Assembly: GCF_002895435.1 (NCBI RefSeq)
Contig: NZ_POYJ01000002.1
Location: 806,001-870,000, forward strand
Direction of reading: 5' to 3'
From: Aquimarina sediminis
Lineage (GTDB): Bacteria > Bacteroidota > Bacteroidia > Flavobacteriales > Flavobacteriaceae
Length of the DNA: 64,000 nucleotides
Shown here: one piece after another, positions 42,154 through 51,223 of the stretch
Layout of the letters: each line of letters starts with the position of its first letter
How positions within the stretch are numbered: the stretch's first letter is position 1
Notes under the pieces: model-generated
Databases searched by the model: none
What the model was told of the DNA's origin: nothing
Seen by the model: the letters and a program-made list of their open reading frames with translations, nothing else
Position numbers and translations under genes: made by a program

Positions 42154-42954
42154 TTATGATATGGCTAACCTAGTATTATAAGAATAGAAAAACTAAGGGA
42201 TAATACATAATGTGATTTGATTTTATAAAAGGTTTGCCCTTATTCTCTATTTTTCTTGAGTCTGGTAAGCTATTAGCTTATCAGACTTTTTTAGTTTACG
42301 AGCTATACAATATTATCTATTGTTATGTTCGGTAATTTAAAGATGTAGGCTCAAAAAAAACGTGTTAAATAATTATCAAGGATTAATGATCAGTAAATAG
42401 ATAATTATCATTGATGACATCCGTATTTTAAAAAGATTTAGCCGTAAATGCCTCATTATCTGATGTTATATTTTTGATATTTTTGAAATAGAAAACAAAG
42501 AAATTCAGTTTTTCTAAAAAAAAATTGTTATACTTGTACTAATAAAATCATAATTATTTCGAAAAAGTCTACCCTCAAAGAAATAATTTATTCAAATTAG
42601 GGTTTTCCCCTCCCTTAAATATGTTTTGTAAAAGATATCTCATGTGACTGAGAGAAGCATAGCCATGCCTTAAACGAAAAAACAGTAAGAAAGTTAATAC
42701 TTATATATTTTCTATAGCATAGTATTTAATGTTAAACAAAGTAACTTGAATACTATACAAAAGCAACTCCATACTAGAATGTAAGTATAATCATTTATTA
42801 GAATTTGTACAATCCTACCCCCTCCCCAGAAAATAATACCCGGCAAAATAGAATGTATCATATCCTAAAAGTAAAGCAAAACTAATATAGGATAAGTATT
42901 AGTACTCCTTAGAAGTAGATATGACTTTTAATTTTTTGTTATAAAATAAACTTT
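42154..42954. other. 801-bp intergenic region before the biosynthetic cluster
   Basis: Contains a stem GGTTAG/CTAACC (about 42147-42168), the terminator 42259-42292, and a direct repeat of ATAATTATCA (about 42369 and 42401). Nothing else recognisable; no reading frame of interest. The long gap marks a unit boundary. Confidence 0.5.
42259..42292 (+). terminator. Rho-independent terminator
   Basis: AGTCTGGTAAGCTA (42259-42272) pairs with TAGCTTATCAGACT (42274-42287), with a tight loop, followed by T6. It ends the lipoprotein transcript and separates it from the cluster starting at 42955. Confidence 0.8.
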
Positions 42955-43752
42955 ATGGAAGTGATTTGCTATAGTTGTGGAGGAGGAGAAAAACCAGAAA
43001 ATACTATTGAAGCAATACAGCATTGCCAAAATGTAAATCCGGATTGGAGAATAGAAATGGATTTACAAATGAGTAGAGATGGAGAGGTAGTTTTGTTTCA
43101 TGATACGGATACAAAAACAAAAACAGGAGTTAAGCATTGTATAGCTGACCTGAACTTAAGTGAGATAAAACAATTAAACTGTGGTTATAATTTTAAGTTA
43201 AAAAATGAATATCCATATAGAAAGAACGCTGTAAAAATCCCAACTCTGAAAGAAGTATGTGACTTTTTTCCAAATGCCAAATTACTACTTGATATACATA
43301 CCAAAAAAAGGGAAGCGATAGATGAAATTGTAAGTATCATCGAACAGAGAAATATGCAAAGTAATATTGTGGTGGTTAGTCACTATGATAATGTTCTGTT
43401 AAGGTTTAAGAAAAAAAGACCTAACTGGAAATATGGTGCTGCTACCATGGAGACAGCAAAGATGGTATATAGTAGTTTTCTGTTCTTAGATAGGTTTTTT
43501 CCTGTTCGATCAGACATTTTGATAGTACCTGTTAAGTTCGGAATCATGAAACTTTTAACGTCTAGGGTAAGTAATCATGTAAGTAAAAGAAATAAAGAAC
43601 TTTGGGTGTGGTTGGAGCTATGGATTTGGTTAAAAAAGGGAAAACAAATATCCACCATCAAATCAAGACAAGAATTAAATAAATTGAAGAAAAAAAAAGT
43701 TGATGGGATATTCACTGAATACCCTGAGAGGCTAAACAAAGAACTTACTTAA
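42955..43752 (+). CDS. Glycerophosphodiester phosphodiesterase-family protein, active site altered
   Basis: A 265-residue TIM-barrel protein of the GDPD family with PENTIEA near residue 14, IEMDLQMSRDGEVVLFHD (metal-binding E and D, second histidine), LLLDIHTK and DGIFTEYPERL. The catalytic HR pair that normally opens the family (AHRGGG) is missing: the sequence reads CYSCGGGEKPENT. It may be inactive or act on another diester. No signal peptide. It stands 184 bp before the lysine N-hydroxylase gene and might belong to the cluster, but nothing links it directly. Confidence 0.75.
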   Translation: MEVICYSCGGGEKPENTIEAIQHCQNVNPDWRIEMDLQMSRDGEVVLFHDTDTKTKTGVKHCIADLNLSEIKQLNCGYNFKLKNEYPYRKNAVKIPTLKEVCDFFPNAKLLLDIHTKKREAIDEIVSIIEQRNMQSNIVVVSHYDNVLLRFKKKRPNWKYGAATMETAKMVYSSFLFLDRFFPVRSDILIVPVKFGIMKLLTSRVSNHVSKRNKELWVWLELWIWLKKGKQISTIKSRQELNKLKKKKVDGIFTEYPERLNKELT

Positions 43753-43935
43753 CTTATATAAACAAAAAAACAAAGGGATAAACCTTTCATTTATAACCTA
43801 AAACACAAAATACTTTTTGAGAAACAGATGAGTTTTTTGAAACCGAAGATTTTGGTTTCATTGCCTTTAATGTTTTCGATCTTGTAAGGGGCTTTAAGTA
43901 AGAATTAGAGAAACAAATAATAAAGTAATAAGAAT

Positions 43936-45255
43936 ATGAAAACTCCTTTTTATGACTTAATAGGTGTAGGAATTGGTCCTGCTAATTTAAGTTTGTCTGC
44001 GCTTTTAACTCCTGTAAAGGAGATTAAATCATTATTTCTTGACATGAAAGCATCATTTATATGGCATGAAGGAATGTTATTGAATGGCACTACCCTTCAG
44101 GTGTCTTTTCTTAAAGACTTAGTCACTCTGGTAGATCCTACAAACCCTTTTTCATTTCTTAATTTTTTGTCAGAAAATAAAAGAATTTACAGGTTTTCAA
44201 TTGCGGGAATCCAAGAAATTAAAAGAAAAGAATTTGATCAATATTACAAGTGGGCAATTCGTAAGATGAATAATCTAGTTTTTAATGATAAAGTTATTAG
44301 TGTAAAATTTGTTAATGGTCATTTTATCATTGGTACAACCAATAACTCATATTATTCTAAGAACTTGGTTATTGGAACTGGTCTTGTACCTTCTGTGCCC
44401 AAGTTCGAAGCGGTTTATTTTGGTGATAATGTATTTCATAGCTCAGAATTTTTAAAGAGAAATATATCATATGAAAATAAAAAAGTAGTAATAATAGGAG
44501 GAGGACAAAGCGGAGCCGAGATCGTAAACCACCTTATTAACTTGCCCGATAAGAATGTACCTCGACGAATTGATTGGGTGTCAAAAAGATATAACTTTCT
44601 TCCAATGGATGATTCTCCATTTACAAATGAGTTATATACACCATCGTATAGCGAATATTTTTTTAAACTACATAAAGAAAACAAAAGAAGATTGATCAAG
44701 GATCAAAAACTCACCTCAGATGGTATTAGCGAAAGCTTGTTGTTGGATATTTATCAAAAATTATACGAAATTGAAGTTGTTAGTGATAAAAACAAACTAT
44801 GTTATTTCCATCCATCATGTGAGCTTAATGATATCTTTAAAGAAGGTAATCGCTATAAGATAGTACTCAATCAATTGTTAAATTTAGAAAAGAATGTTAT
44901 TGATGCAGATATTGTAATTCTGGCAACAGGTTATAAAGAGAAGTTACCTGATTTTATGGAATCTATAAAAGGAAGATATAAGAATGATGAGCAACTTCTA
45001 GAAACAAATGATGATTTTTCGCTTCCTTGGTATGGTCCCGATAAAAACAAAATTTATGTTCAAAACGGAGCAAGAAAAATATGGGGAGTTCCAAATCCAA
45101 ATTTAAGCCTTAATGCATGGAGAGCAGCCAAAATTATTAACTCGATATTAGAAAAAGAACAGTATCGCCTGGATGGTGAAAGCTCTGTTTTTGATTGGAA
45201 AAACAAAAAAGAATTACCTAAAATAATGACTCAAAGAAAAATTGAAACTCCGTGA
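43936..45255 (+). CDS. Lysine/ornithine N-monooxygenase (N-hydroxylating flavoenzyme)
   Basis: A 439-residue FAD- and NADPH-dependent N-hydroxylase of the IucD/SidA/PvdA type, which converts the side-chain amine of lysine (or ornithine) to hydroxylamine. FAD motif GVGIGPANLSL (residues 10-20), the family segment LQVSFLKDLVTLVDPTNPFSFLNFL, NADPH motif IIGGGQSGAE near 185-195, and ATGY near 335. Downstream partners (MetRS-like, cupin, DAO) match the pathway in which N6-hydroxylysine is joined to glycine through an N-N bond. No IucA/IucC-type siderophore synthetase is near, so a hydroxamate siderophore is less likely. Confidence 0.9.
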   Translation: MKTPFYDLIGVGIGPANLSLSALLTPVKEIKSLFLDMKASFIWHEGMLLNGTTLQVSFLKDLVTLVDPTNPFSFLNFLSENKRIYRFSIAGIQEIKRKEFDQYYKWAIRKMNNLVFNDKVISVKFVNGHFIIGTTNNSYYSKNLVIGTGLVPSVPKFEAVYFGDNVFHSSEFLKRNISYENKKVVIIGGGQSGAEIVNHLINLPDKNVPRRIDWVSKRYNFLPMDDSPFTNELYTPSYSEYFFKLHKENKRRLIKDQKLTSDGISESLLLDIYQKLYEIEVVSDKNKLCYFHPSCELNDIFKEGNRYKIVLNQLLNLEKNVIDADIVILATGYKEKLPDFMESIKGRYKNDEQLLETNDDFSLPWYGPDKNKIYVQNGARKIWGVPNPNLSLNAWRAAKIINSILEKEQYRLDGESSVFDWKNKKELPKIMTQRKIETP

Positions 45256-45488
45256 TTTTTCTTTGAAAACATTTATCCTCTTCTTTAATGAGATAATTAT
45301 AGCGTTGTTTTACCCCAAATGGTAAGTATATCTTTTAGTTCTGCTCAAAACAAGTCATTAAGAAGTAAAGAAGCTCCAGTCTCAAAACACTTTCAATAGT
45401 ATGTAATAAGCATAACTAAGTATTTCAATACTCACCGAAATGATTCTATGCGATTCCATCTGACTTCTAAAATATATAATACAAACAG

Positions 45489-47114
45489 ATGAAAAAAACT
45501 AAGAAATATTTATTAATTCCGGCGATGCCTACTCCAAATGGAAGGCTTCACCTAGGGCATATTGGAGGACCTTTTTTAAAAATGGATATTCTTGCCCGAT
45601 TATTACAATGTAGAGGAGCAATCGCAAAAGTGATGTCCGCCTCAGATATTTATGAGTCATACGTATTACTCAAATCCCACCAGCTTAATAGATCCCCATA
45701 TGAGGTAAGTAATCATTTTCATAATCTTATGAAAGAAGATTTGAAAGCTTTAATGATCGACTGTGAGTATATAAACCCCTTTGACGAAGCTTATAAAACA
45801 CAAGTAGACAATACATATAGAAATACGATAAAAGAGCTTTGTGAACAAGGAGCTACGCATAATCGTAAAGAAAAGGTTTTTTATAGTAAGAGGACAGATC
45901 GATACATTGCAGGTGCTTGGATTCAAGGAGATTGCCTTTATTGCAAAAATCCTACAGGGAGTTATTTATGTGAGGCTTGTGGTATGCAATATAATCCAGA
46001 AGATATACTAAATGTAAAATCAACTCTAGGAGAAAATGATATTGAAGACTGTGAAGTTAATACACTTTTTTTGAGAGTTAAACGTCGCAAAGAGCTATTA
46101 GATCACATGGCGCATATGGGATCCCGCAAAGAATTTGTCGAGATAGTGAATAAGTACCTCAAAACTTATAACGGAGAGATAAGATTGACAAACCCAGGTA
46201 ATTGGGGAGTGCAATGGGGAGAAGAGAAACTTGAAGGAAGCAATTACCATGTAATTTTCCCATATACAGGATTGTTTTCACTTTCTAGAGTATGTGGTCA
46301 TATATATGCCAAAAACCAAAAACTTGATAAAAATCCATTTGATAAAGATTCTGATGTGATTACAATGGCAAGCTTTGGTATTGATAGTACTGTACCTTGG
46401 TTTGTTGGAGTCTTGGGATCAATGATAGAATCAGACAAATTTAAACCTTTTGATTACTTGCTTACCAATCATTTCTATAGATTAGAAGGACGCAAGTTTT
46501 CTACAAGTAGACTGCATGTTATTTGGGCAGGAGATATAATAAAAAAGACCAAGGCAACAAGTGATGCGGTTAGATTTTACTTGATTAAAAACCATCCAGA
46601 ACAGTGCGAAACAAATTTTGATGTTAGAGAGTTTATTAGGTTTAACAATAACTTTTTGTTAAAAGAAGTAGATGCATATATCCAGATTCTACGTCAACCT
46701 TTATTCTCTGAATACTCTATAAAAGATATTCCAAGAGAATTGATAGAAGCGTTAATGAATGCATTGGATAAACAAAAATCATTCTTGATGCCACCTAATC
46801 AGAAATTGACAGAAGCATCACAGTTTATGCAATCTTGGTTTGGAACCTTACAAGAAGAATGGAAGCAATATCCATATTGGTCATTAAAAGCAATCTCGAT
46901 GTTCTATTATCCTGTAATGCCTGAGATGAGCATTGCGATATGGAAGGAATGCGGACATAAAGATAAACCTGTATTTGATCAGTTTTTAGAAAAAAGAACT
47001 ATTAATAAAAAGTTTAGACAAGAGCATTTTTTCGAATTTTTGAAATACAGTGAGTTATCACCCTGTCTCCCAAAAACAATCACTGATTCTACCTTAAAAC
47101 TAAGTAAAATATGA
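45489..47114 (+). CDS. Methionyl-tRNA-synthetase-like hydrazine synthetase component
   Basis: A 541-residue class I synthetase paralogue. The HIGH motif reads HLGH (residues 21-24 in PNGRLHLGHIGGP). A zinc knuckle C149-x2-C152 ... C161-x2-C164 and KMSKS-like KFSTS (336-340) are present. It lacks the C-terminal domain of long MetRS. In actinobacterial hydrazine synthetases (Spb40 type) a cupin and a MetRS-like domain are fused and join N6-hydroxylysine to glycine with ATP and no tRNA. Here the cupin is the next gene, overlapping by 4 bp (ATGA), so the same pair is split and in MetRS-cupin order. The 233 bp upstream of it hold no clear promoter. A second, housekeeping metG is expected elsewhere. 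Confidence 0.88.
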   Translation: MKKTKKYLLIPAMPTPNGRLHLGHIGGPFLKMDILARLLQCRGAIAKVMSASDIYESYVLLKSHQLNRSPYEVSNHFHNLMKEDLKALMIDCEYINPFDEAYKTQVDNTYRNTIKELCEQGATHNRKEKVFYSKRTDRYIAGAWIQGDCLYCKNPTGSYLCEACGMQYNPEDILNVKSTLGENDIEDCEVNTLFLRVKRRKELLDHMAHMGSRKEFVEIVNKYLKTYNGEIRLTNPGNWGVQWGEEKLEGSNYHVIFPYTGLFSLSRVCGHIYAKNQKLDKNPFDKDSDVITMASFGIDSTVPWFVGVLGSMIESDKFKPFDYLLTNHFYRLEGRKFSTSRLHVIWAGDIIKKTKATSDAVRFYLIKNHPEQCETNFDVREFIRFNNNFLLKEVDAYIQILRQPLFSEYSIKDIPRELIEALMNALDKQKSFLMPPNQKLTEASQFMQSWFGTLQEEWKQYPYWSLKAISMFYYPVMPEMSIAIWKECGHKDKPVFDQFLEKRTINKKFRQEHFFEFLKYSELSPCLPKTITDSTLKLSKI

Positions 47115-47449
47115 GTACAGCAAAATTAAGCTTTCTACCTCCTACAGAAAATAAAGATGTTATGGTTGTAGAAGAATTACTTATGAATCTCGAAGAACAT
47201 AATAAAGCACCTTTTAAAGTTTCTAGATGGGAAGTTTATCCAGATAAATCCAGCCCTATTGATACTCACGAGGTTAGAGAGTGTTGGTTTATTGCCAGAG
47301 GAAAAGGAGAGCTAATTCGTAATGGAGTTAATGAAGGAATAGTCTCACAAGGAGATGTGCTGTTTTTTGATTCCTATCAATCTCATTCAATTCATAATAT
47401 AGGAATAGAGAATCTGTTAGTTTTTTCAACATGGTGGAATGCTAAATGA
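47111..47449 (+). CDS. Cupin protein, partner of the MetRS-like synthetase
   Basis: A single small cupin of 112 residues. Metal-ligand candidates are H53 and E57 (DTHEVRECWF) and H92/H95 (QSHSIHN), with the barrel signatures ARGKGELI and VSQGDVLFF. In fused hydrazine synthetases the cupin domain is thought to bind a metal and help rearrange the ester of hydroxylysine to give the N-N bond. Both gene boundaries overlap by 4 bp (ATGA), coupling it to the synthetase and to the flavoenzyme, so the three proteins should be made in equal amounts. Confidence 0.87.
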   Translation: MSTAKLSFLPPTENKDVMVVEELLMNLEEHNKAPFKVSRWEVYPDKSSPIDTHEVRECWFIARGKGELIRNGVNEGIVSQGDVLFFDSYQSHSIHNIGIENLLVFSTWWNAK

Positions 47450-48507
47450 TCAATAATAATATGCAAAATCTTATAATTATTGGAGGGGGCTACATTGGAG
47501 CATGGTGTGCTTATTTTGCCGCTAAATCTTACCCTGATTGGGAAATTTCTATTCTAGACAAATCTATTTTAGGAAGCGGAGCTTCTAGGTATAGTGCCGA
47601 TTTGGACTTTCCAAATAATCGTACAGAGGTAACAAAAGAAATTTCAGATGAATCGCGAAGATATTTTGAAGAAATTAAATCAGAAATATCCGATTTTCCA
47701 TCAATAAAAGTACGAGCATATGCAATTGGAAATTCATCTGGTTTTGATCAAAATAATTTAAGGAAGAATGCAGCAGGGACACAAGCAAAAAATACCTCTT
47801 TACAGATATCTGGGAAAAACTTTGTTCTCAAAAAAGAACAACGACTAGTTAAGCTTACAGAATGTTATCGTGCCAATGCAAAAACATCTATCCCCAAACT
47901 CATTTATAAGGCAAAACAGATTGCCGCAAATACTAGAGTAATTGAACAAGCTAAAGTAATTGATGTTGTTTATGATTCTAACACCAATATAAATAAAGTA
48001 ATAGTAGAGGATAAGCGGGTTTTTTACTCAAGATTTGTAATCACGGCCGTAGGACCCTGGGCGCTAGAAAAGACATGGATAAAATATTTTAGAACAGAAT
48101 GGCGTATCAAAAAGATCGTCTGTTTTTATGTTCTTTTACCTCCGGATGATAAAGATAGTGTTCTGTATTTACTTGATGACGATGCTTTTTTAATGCCAAT
48201 GAAAGAAGAAAAAAAATGGCTATTGAGTATAACCAGTTATCAATGGGATTGCATTCCCGAAGAAGAGCTGAAAATCAACCCTGATGAAACCAAAAATGCA
48301 CGTAGTATTTTGTCCAAATATGCTCCTGACTTAGTTCCCTATTTGGCTCCAGGGCGTGTGTTTTGTGATACGTATTCGACATCAAGAAGTCCAGAATCTT
48401 TTCTTGCCATCAATAACAATACGCATATGCTGGTAGGTGGATCCAGTGGTTCTGGGTATCGGTTGGCACCAGCAGTGGCAAAAAGAACAATAGAATCTTT
48501 AATATGA
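47446..48507 (+). CDS. DAO-family FAD-dependent oxidoreductase
   Basis: A 353-residue flavoenzyme of the D-amino-acid-oxidase/glycine-oxidase family. It has the FAD motif IIIGGGYIGAWCA near the N terminus and GGSSGSGYRLAPAVA near the end, where DAO enzymes bind FAD and substrate. In the hydrazinoacetate pathway a DAO-type enzyme oxidises the N6-(carboxymethylamino)lysine intermediate so that hydrazinoacetate and a lysine-derived semialdehyde are released. Position directly after the synthetase and cupin supports that role. A second ATG at 47461 (MQNLIIIGGG) is an alternative start. Confidence 0.85.
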   Translation: MINNNMQNLIIIGGGYIGAWCAYFAAKSYPDWEISILDKSILGSGASRYSADLDFPNNRTEVTKEISDESRRYFEEIKSEISDFPSIKVRAYAIGNSSGFDQNNLRKNAAGTQAKNTSLQISGKNFVLKKEQRLVKLTECYRANAKTSIPKLIYKAKQIAANTRVIEQAKVIDVVYDSNTNINKVIVEDKRVFYSRFVITAVGPWALEKTWIKYFRTEWRIKKIVCFYVLLPPDDKDSVLYLLDDDAFLMPMKEEKKWLLSITSYQWDCIPEEELKINPDETKNARSILSKYAPDLVPYLAPGRVFCDTYSTSRSPESFLAINNNTHMLVGGSSGSGYRLAPAVAKRTIESLI

Positions 48508-48514
48508 TCACACA

Positions 48515-49987
48515 ATGAAATTCAATAATAAAAATTTCTCAAAAATTGATCCCGAAAAGATAGCTTTATATGGAGTTACAGAAAATGTAGAGATTTCTTT
48601 TCAGAAACTTCTTAATGGAGTTGCCAATCTAGAGAAGATATGTAATACCTATAATGTACCCGAGAATAGTGTAATTACCATAAGTTGTAAAGGAAGATTA
48701 CATCAGGCATTGTATCTTTTGTGTGGTCTTAATCTACCCTATATTATTAGTCCGCTTAATCCAGAATACAAAAAAGAAGAGCTAGAAAGAATCTTGAATC
48801 ATTCAGAAAGCAAACTTGTGATATCTGATCAGGATTCATTTGAAGGGATTACCGATTGCACGCTGCTAGTAAAGGCTGATATAAACTCTTTATGTGATAA
48901 AACAGCAACAGCAAAAACAGAATTAAACATCAAAGGAGAGTTACTCATTTATACTTCAGGAACTACAGGAAATCCAAAAGGAGTGCTTCTATCGGCTTCG
49001 CAAATACTCAAAAACACCGAAGTAGCAATTAACTCTTTTGGATATAATAAAGATTGGATTTCTGCTAGTCTTCTTCCAATGTTTCACACCTTTACTCTAA
49101 TAAGTGATCTGATATCCATATTACGTGTAGGAGGAAGATGCATCATCTGTCCTACATTTAATGCACTTACCTCGTTAACAATTAAAACAATTTTAAAAGA
49201 AAAAAGTATAAAATCCTTTAGTGCCGTACCCATAATTTTTCAAGCGATAAATGCACTATTCCAATTAGAGGATATGTCAAATCTCATGTTTGCTATTTCG
49301 GGAGCGGCGCCTCTTACCGAAAAAGTCAGATTGGATTTTTATAGCAAATTCCATGCTCAGATTGTACCATGCTATGGTCTAAGTGAAACTACTTGTTTTG
49401 CAACAATAAGCCCTTTACAGGAAATAAAACCAAAGGCAGTAGGCAAACCTGCTGGAATTATGATAAAAGTTGTCAATATGCAGTGTTTGAAAGAAGAATT
49501 ATTACCAGGACAAGTAGGAGAGATAGTTATGAAAGGTGCCAGTGTGATCGGTTCTGGATATTTTAAAGATCAGGTGCACAGAGACAGTTATACATTGGAC
49601 GGGTATTTTAGGACAGGTGATCTCGGATACTTTGACAGTGATGGCTATTTGTATATCTCAGGAAGAAAAAAGAATATGATCATAAGAGGAGGTAAAAAAA
49701 TATACCTCGAAGATGTAAATCATTGTATTGAAGAGTTATCATGGGTTAATGAATGCGTAAGTATTGCCATCGTTCAAGAAAACGAAGAGGATGAAAGTAT
49801 AGCTTTTATTGTAATACAACAGCCAGAAAAAAGAAGCAAACAAGATATTTTACAGCATGTGAGTGCTAAGTTAACACTACTTCACTTACCTGATCATATT
49901 GAGTTTATTGATAAAATACCAAGAACTAAGACTGGTAAACCAAGAATTCAACAATTAAAAAACATAATGTTATCCAATGGTATTTGA
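48515..49987 (+). CDS. AMP-dependent acyl ligase (adenylation enzyme)
   Basis: A 490-residue ANL-superfamily enzyme with the P-loop LIYTSGTTGNPKGVLL near 145-160, the YGLSETTC segment, YFRTGDLGYFDSDGYLYISGRKKNMI (TGD and hinge) and the catalytic lysine near the end (PRTKTGKPRI). With an acyl carrier protein encoded two genes on, it probably loads a carboxylic acid, perhaps hydrazinoacetate or its N-acyl form, onto the carrier, as the comparable ligase does in triacsin biosynthesis. It could also be an acyl-CoA ligase. Overlaps the next gene by 11 bp. Confidence 0.85.
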   Translation: MKFNNKNFSKIDPEKIALYGVTENVEISFQKLLNGVANLEKICNTYNVPENSVITISCKGRLHQALYLLCGLNLPYIISPLNPEYKKEELERILNHSESKLVISDQDSFEGITDCTLLVKADINSLCDKTATAKTELNIKGELLIYTSGTTGNPKGVLLSASQILKNTEVAINSFGYNKDWISASLLPMFHTFTLISDLISILRVGGRCIICPTFNALTSLTIKTILKEKSIKSFSAVPIIFQAINALFQLEDMSNLMFAISGAAPLTEKVRLDFYSKFHAQIVPCYGLSETTCFATISPLQEIKPKAVGKPAGIMIKVVNMQCLKEELLPGQVGEIVMKGASVIGSGYFKDQVHRDSYTLDGYFRTGDLGYFDSDGYLYISGRKKNMIIRGGKKIYLEDVNHCIEELSWVNECVSIAIVQENEEDESIAFIVIQQPEKRSKQDILQHVSAKLTLLHLPDHIEFIDKIPRTKTGKPRIQQLKNIMLSNGI

Positions 49988-50894
49988 TTGTCATGCACAT
50001 ATCGCCTCTTCCAAAACGCTTCCGATTTCCTTTGTTAAAGGAATGGTCAATAATCTTGTCGCATCCATGCCGAAGCAATTAGAAAAGAAACAAGAAGAAT
50101 ATCTTCAAAAGGTTATATATCAATTAATGAATCATGATGATGAAGGAGAGATGATGATAGAGGAAATGAACAAAGCAGAAATTTCGAAATCTGTTTTATT
50201 AATTATTGATTACGGAATTGTTTTTCCTGATGATTTCCCTGTATTGGAAGAAGTCTTTCAGCTTCATAGAAGAGTTCTAGAAAAATATCCAGATCGTTTT
50301 ATCGTTTTTTCGGGAATTGACCCCAGAAGAGGAAAAAAAGGGTTGGATCTTTTCGAAAAATCAATAAAAGAATGGAGATTTAAAGGGTTAAAATTGTATC
50401 CTCCCTGTGGATTTAATCCTAGTGATCCCATTGTTTTTCCTTTTTATGAAATAGCACAAAAATATCAGATTCCTGTATTGTTACATACAGGACCCACAAG
50501 TCCTTCTTTGCCTTTTAAATATAGTGCTCCCGAGTTAATTGATGAAGCCGCATATCGGTTTCCAAAAGTAAATTTCATACTTGCTCATGCTGCATTTATG
50601 ATGCATGAGCAAGCTAGTATATTGGCTGAGTACAGACCAAATATATATTTGGATGTTTCTGGATTTACAAATGCTATAAGAATGGAACGATTTAAAAGCA
50701 TACTCCTGGAGCATAAAAAAAGAGGAATCTTAAATAAAGTCTTATTCGGTACCGATTGGCCCATACATCGCTTGAATGGAAATCAAAAAGACCTAGTAGA
50801 AATGTTTAGAACAAAGGCAGAAGAAGTCTTGACAAGTGAAGAGATAGAAAATATAATGTACAATAATATACATAAAATCATAAAGCCGAATTAA
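49977..50894 (+). CDS. Amidohydrolase-2 family metal-dependent hydrolase
   Basis: A 305-residue TIM-barrel protein with the metal-binding FDCHAHI at the N terminus, PVLLHTGPT, ILAHAAFMMHE and the terminal GTDWPIHR aspartate. Proteins of this group hydrolyse or decarboxylate small acids and amides. The substrate here is unknown; possible jobs are removing a protective acyl group from the hydrazine or decarboxylating an intermediate. The stop is followed at once by the ACP start, so it is inside the operon. Confidence 0.83.
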   Translation: MVFDCHAHIASSKTLPISFVKGMVNNLVASMPKQLEKKQEEYLQKVIYQLMNHDDEGEMMIEEMNKAEISKSVLLIIDYGIVFPDDFPVLEEVFQLHRRVLEKYPDRFIVFSGIDPRRGKKGLDLFEKSIKEWRFKGLKLYPPCGFNPSDPIVFPFYEIAQKYQIPVLLHTGPTSPSLPFKYSAPELIDEAAYRFPKVNFILAHAAFMMHEQASILAEYRPNIYLDVSGFTNAIRMERFKSILLEHKKRGILNKVLFGTDWPIHRLNGNQKDLVEMFRTKAEEVLTSEEIENIMYNNIHKIIKPN

Positions 50895-51131
50895 ATGAAC
50901 GATATTTTAGAATTAATAGTCGCCAAAACAAAACCTTTACGGGATATTGAATCCATAAATAAAGAAGATGAATTAGGAGCATTAGGAATAGATTCATTGA
51001 ATTTTTTATTACTCATCCTTGATTTAGAAGCACATACTCAACAAAACATCTTTAAACCTGAAAATATAGCAGAGTTAAAAACTGTGGGAGATATTTTGAG
51101 TAAAATAGAACATTGTAAATCCGAAGAATAG
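50895..51131 (+). CDS. Acyl carrier protein
   Basis: A 78-residue stand-alone carrier protein. The phosphopantetheine serine is S34 in LGIDSLNFLLL. Composition is acidic and helical as usual. It is distinct from fatty-acid ACP by sequence (LDLEAHTQQNIF). It should hold the intermediate during the tailoring steps encoded next to it. A 92-bp gap follows before the GNAT gene. Confidence 0.88.
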   Translation: MNDILELIVAKTKPLRDIESINKEDELGALGIDSLNFLLLILDLEAHTQQNIFKPENIAELKTVGDILSKIEHCKSEE

Positions 51132-51223
51132 AATAAGACGAGCCATAACAAGATTTTTTTGATATATAAAAGAATGATCATTGGGTGAGTTCTATGTGAT
51201 ATCTAAAACAATATAATAAACAC

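Noticed and set aside
42369..42415. Fur box from repeated ATAATTATCA
   Set aside because: The direct repeats do not form a 19-bp palindrome, and lie more than 500 bp before the next gene.
42640..42690. TPP riboswitch-like CTGAGAG
   Set aside because: The word CTGAGAG occurs, but the rest of the THI-box core and pairing are absent and no thiamine gene follows.
43936..45255. Hydroxamate siderophore gene
   Set aside because: Lysine N-hydroxylases usually serve siderophores, but no IucA/IucC synthetase, lysine decarboxylase or ferric receptor adjoins it, and the TonB receptor at 36295-38853 belongs to another unit.
45489..47114. Housekeeping methionyl-tRNA synthetase
   Set aside because: It has core MetRS motifs but sits between a lysine N-hydroxylase and a cupin with 4-bp overlap, and lacks the usual C-terminal extension. 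The hydrazine synthetase reading fits better, although a resistant MetRS copy cannot be fully excluded.
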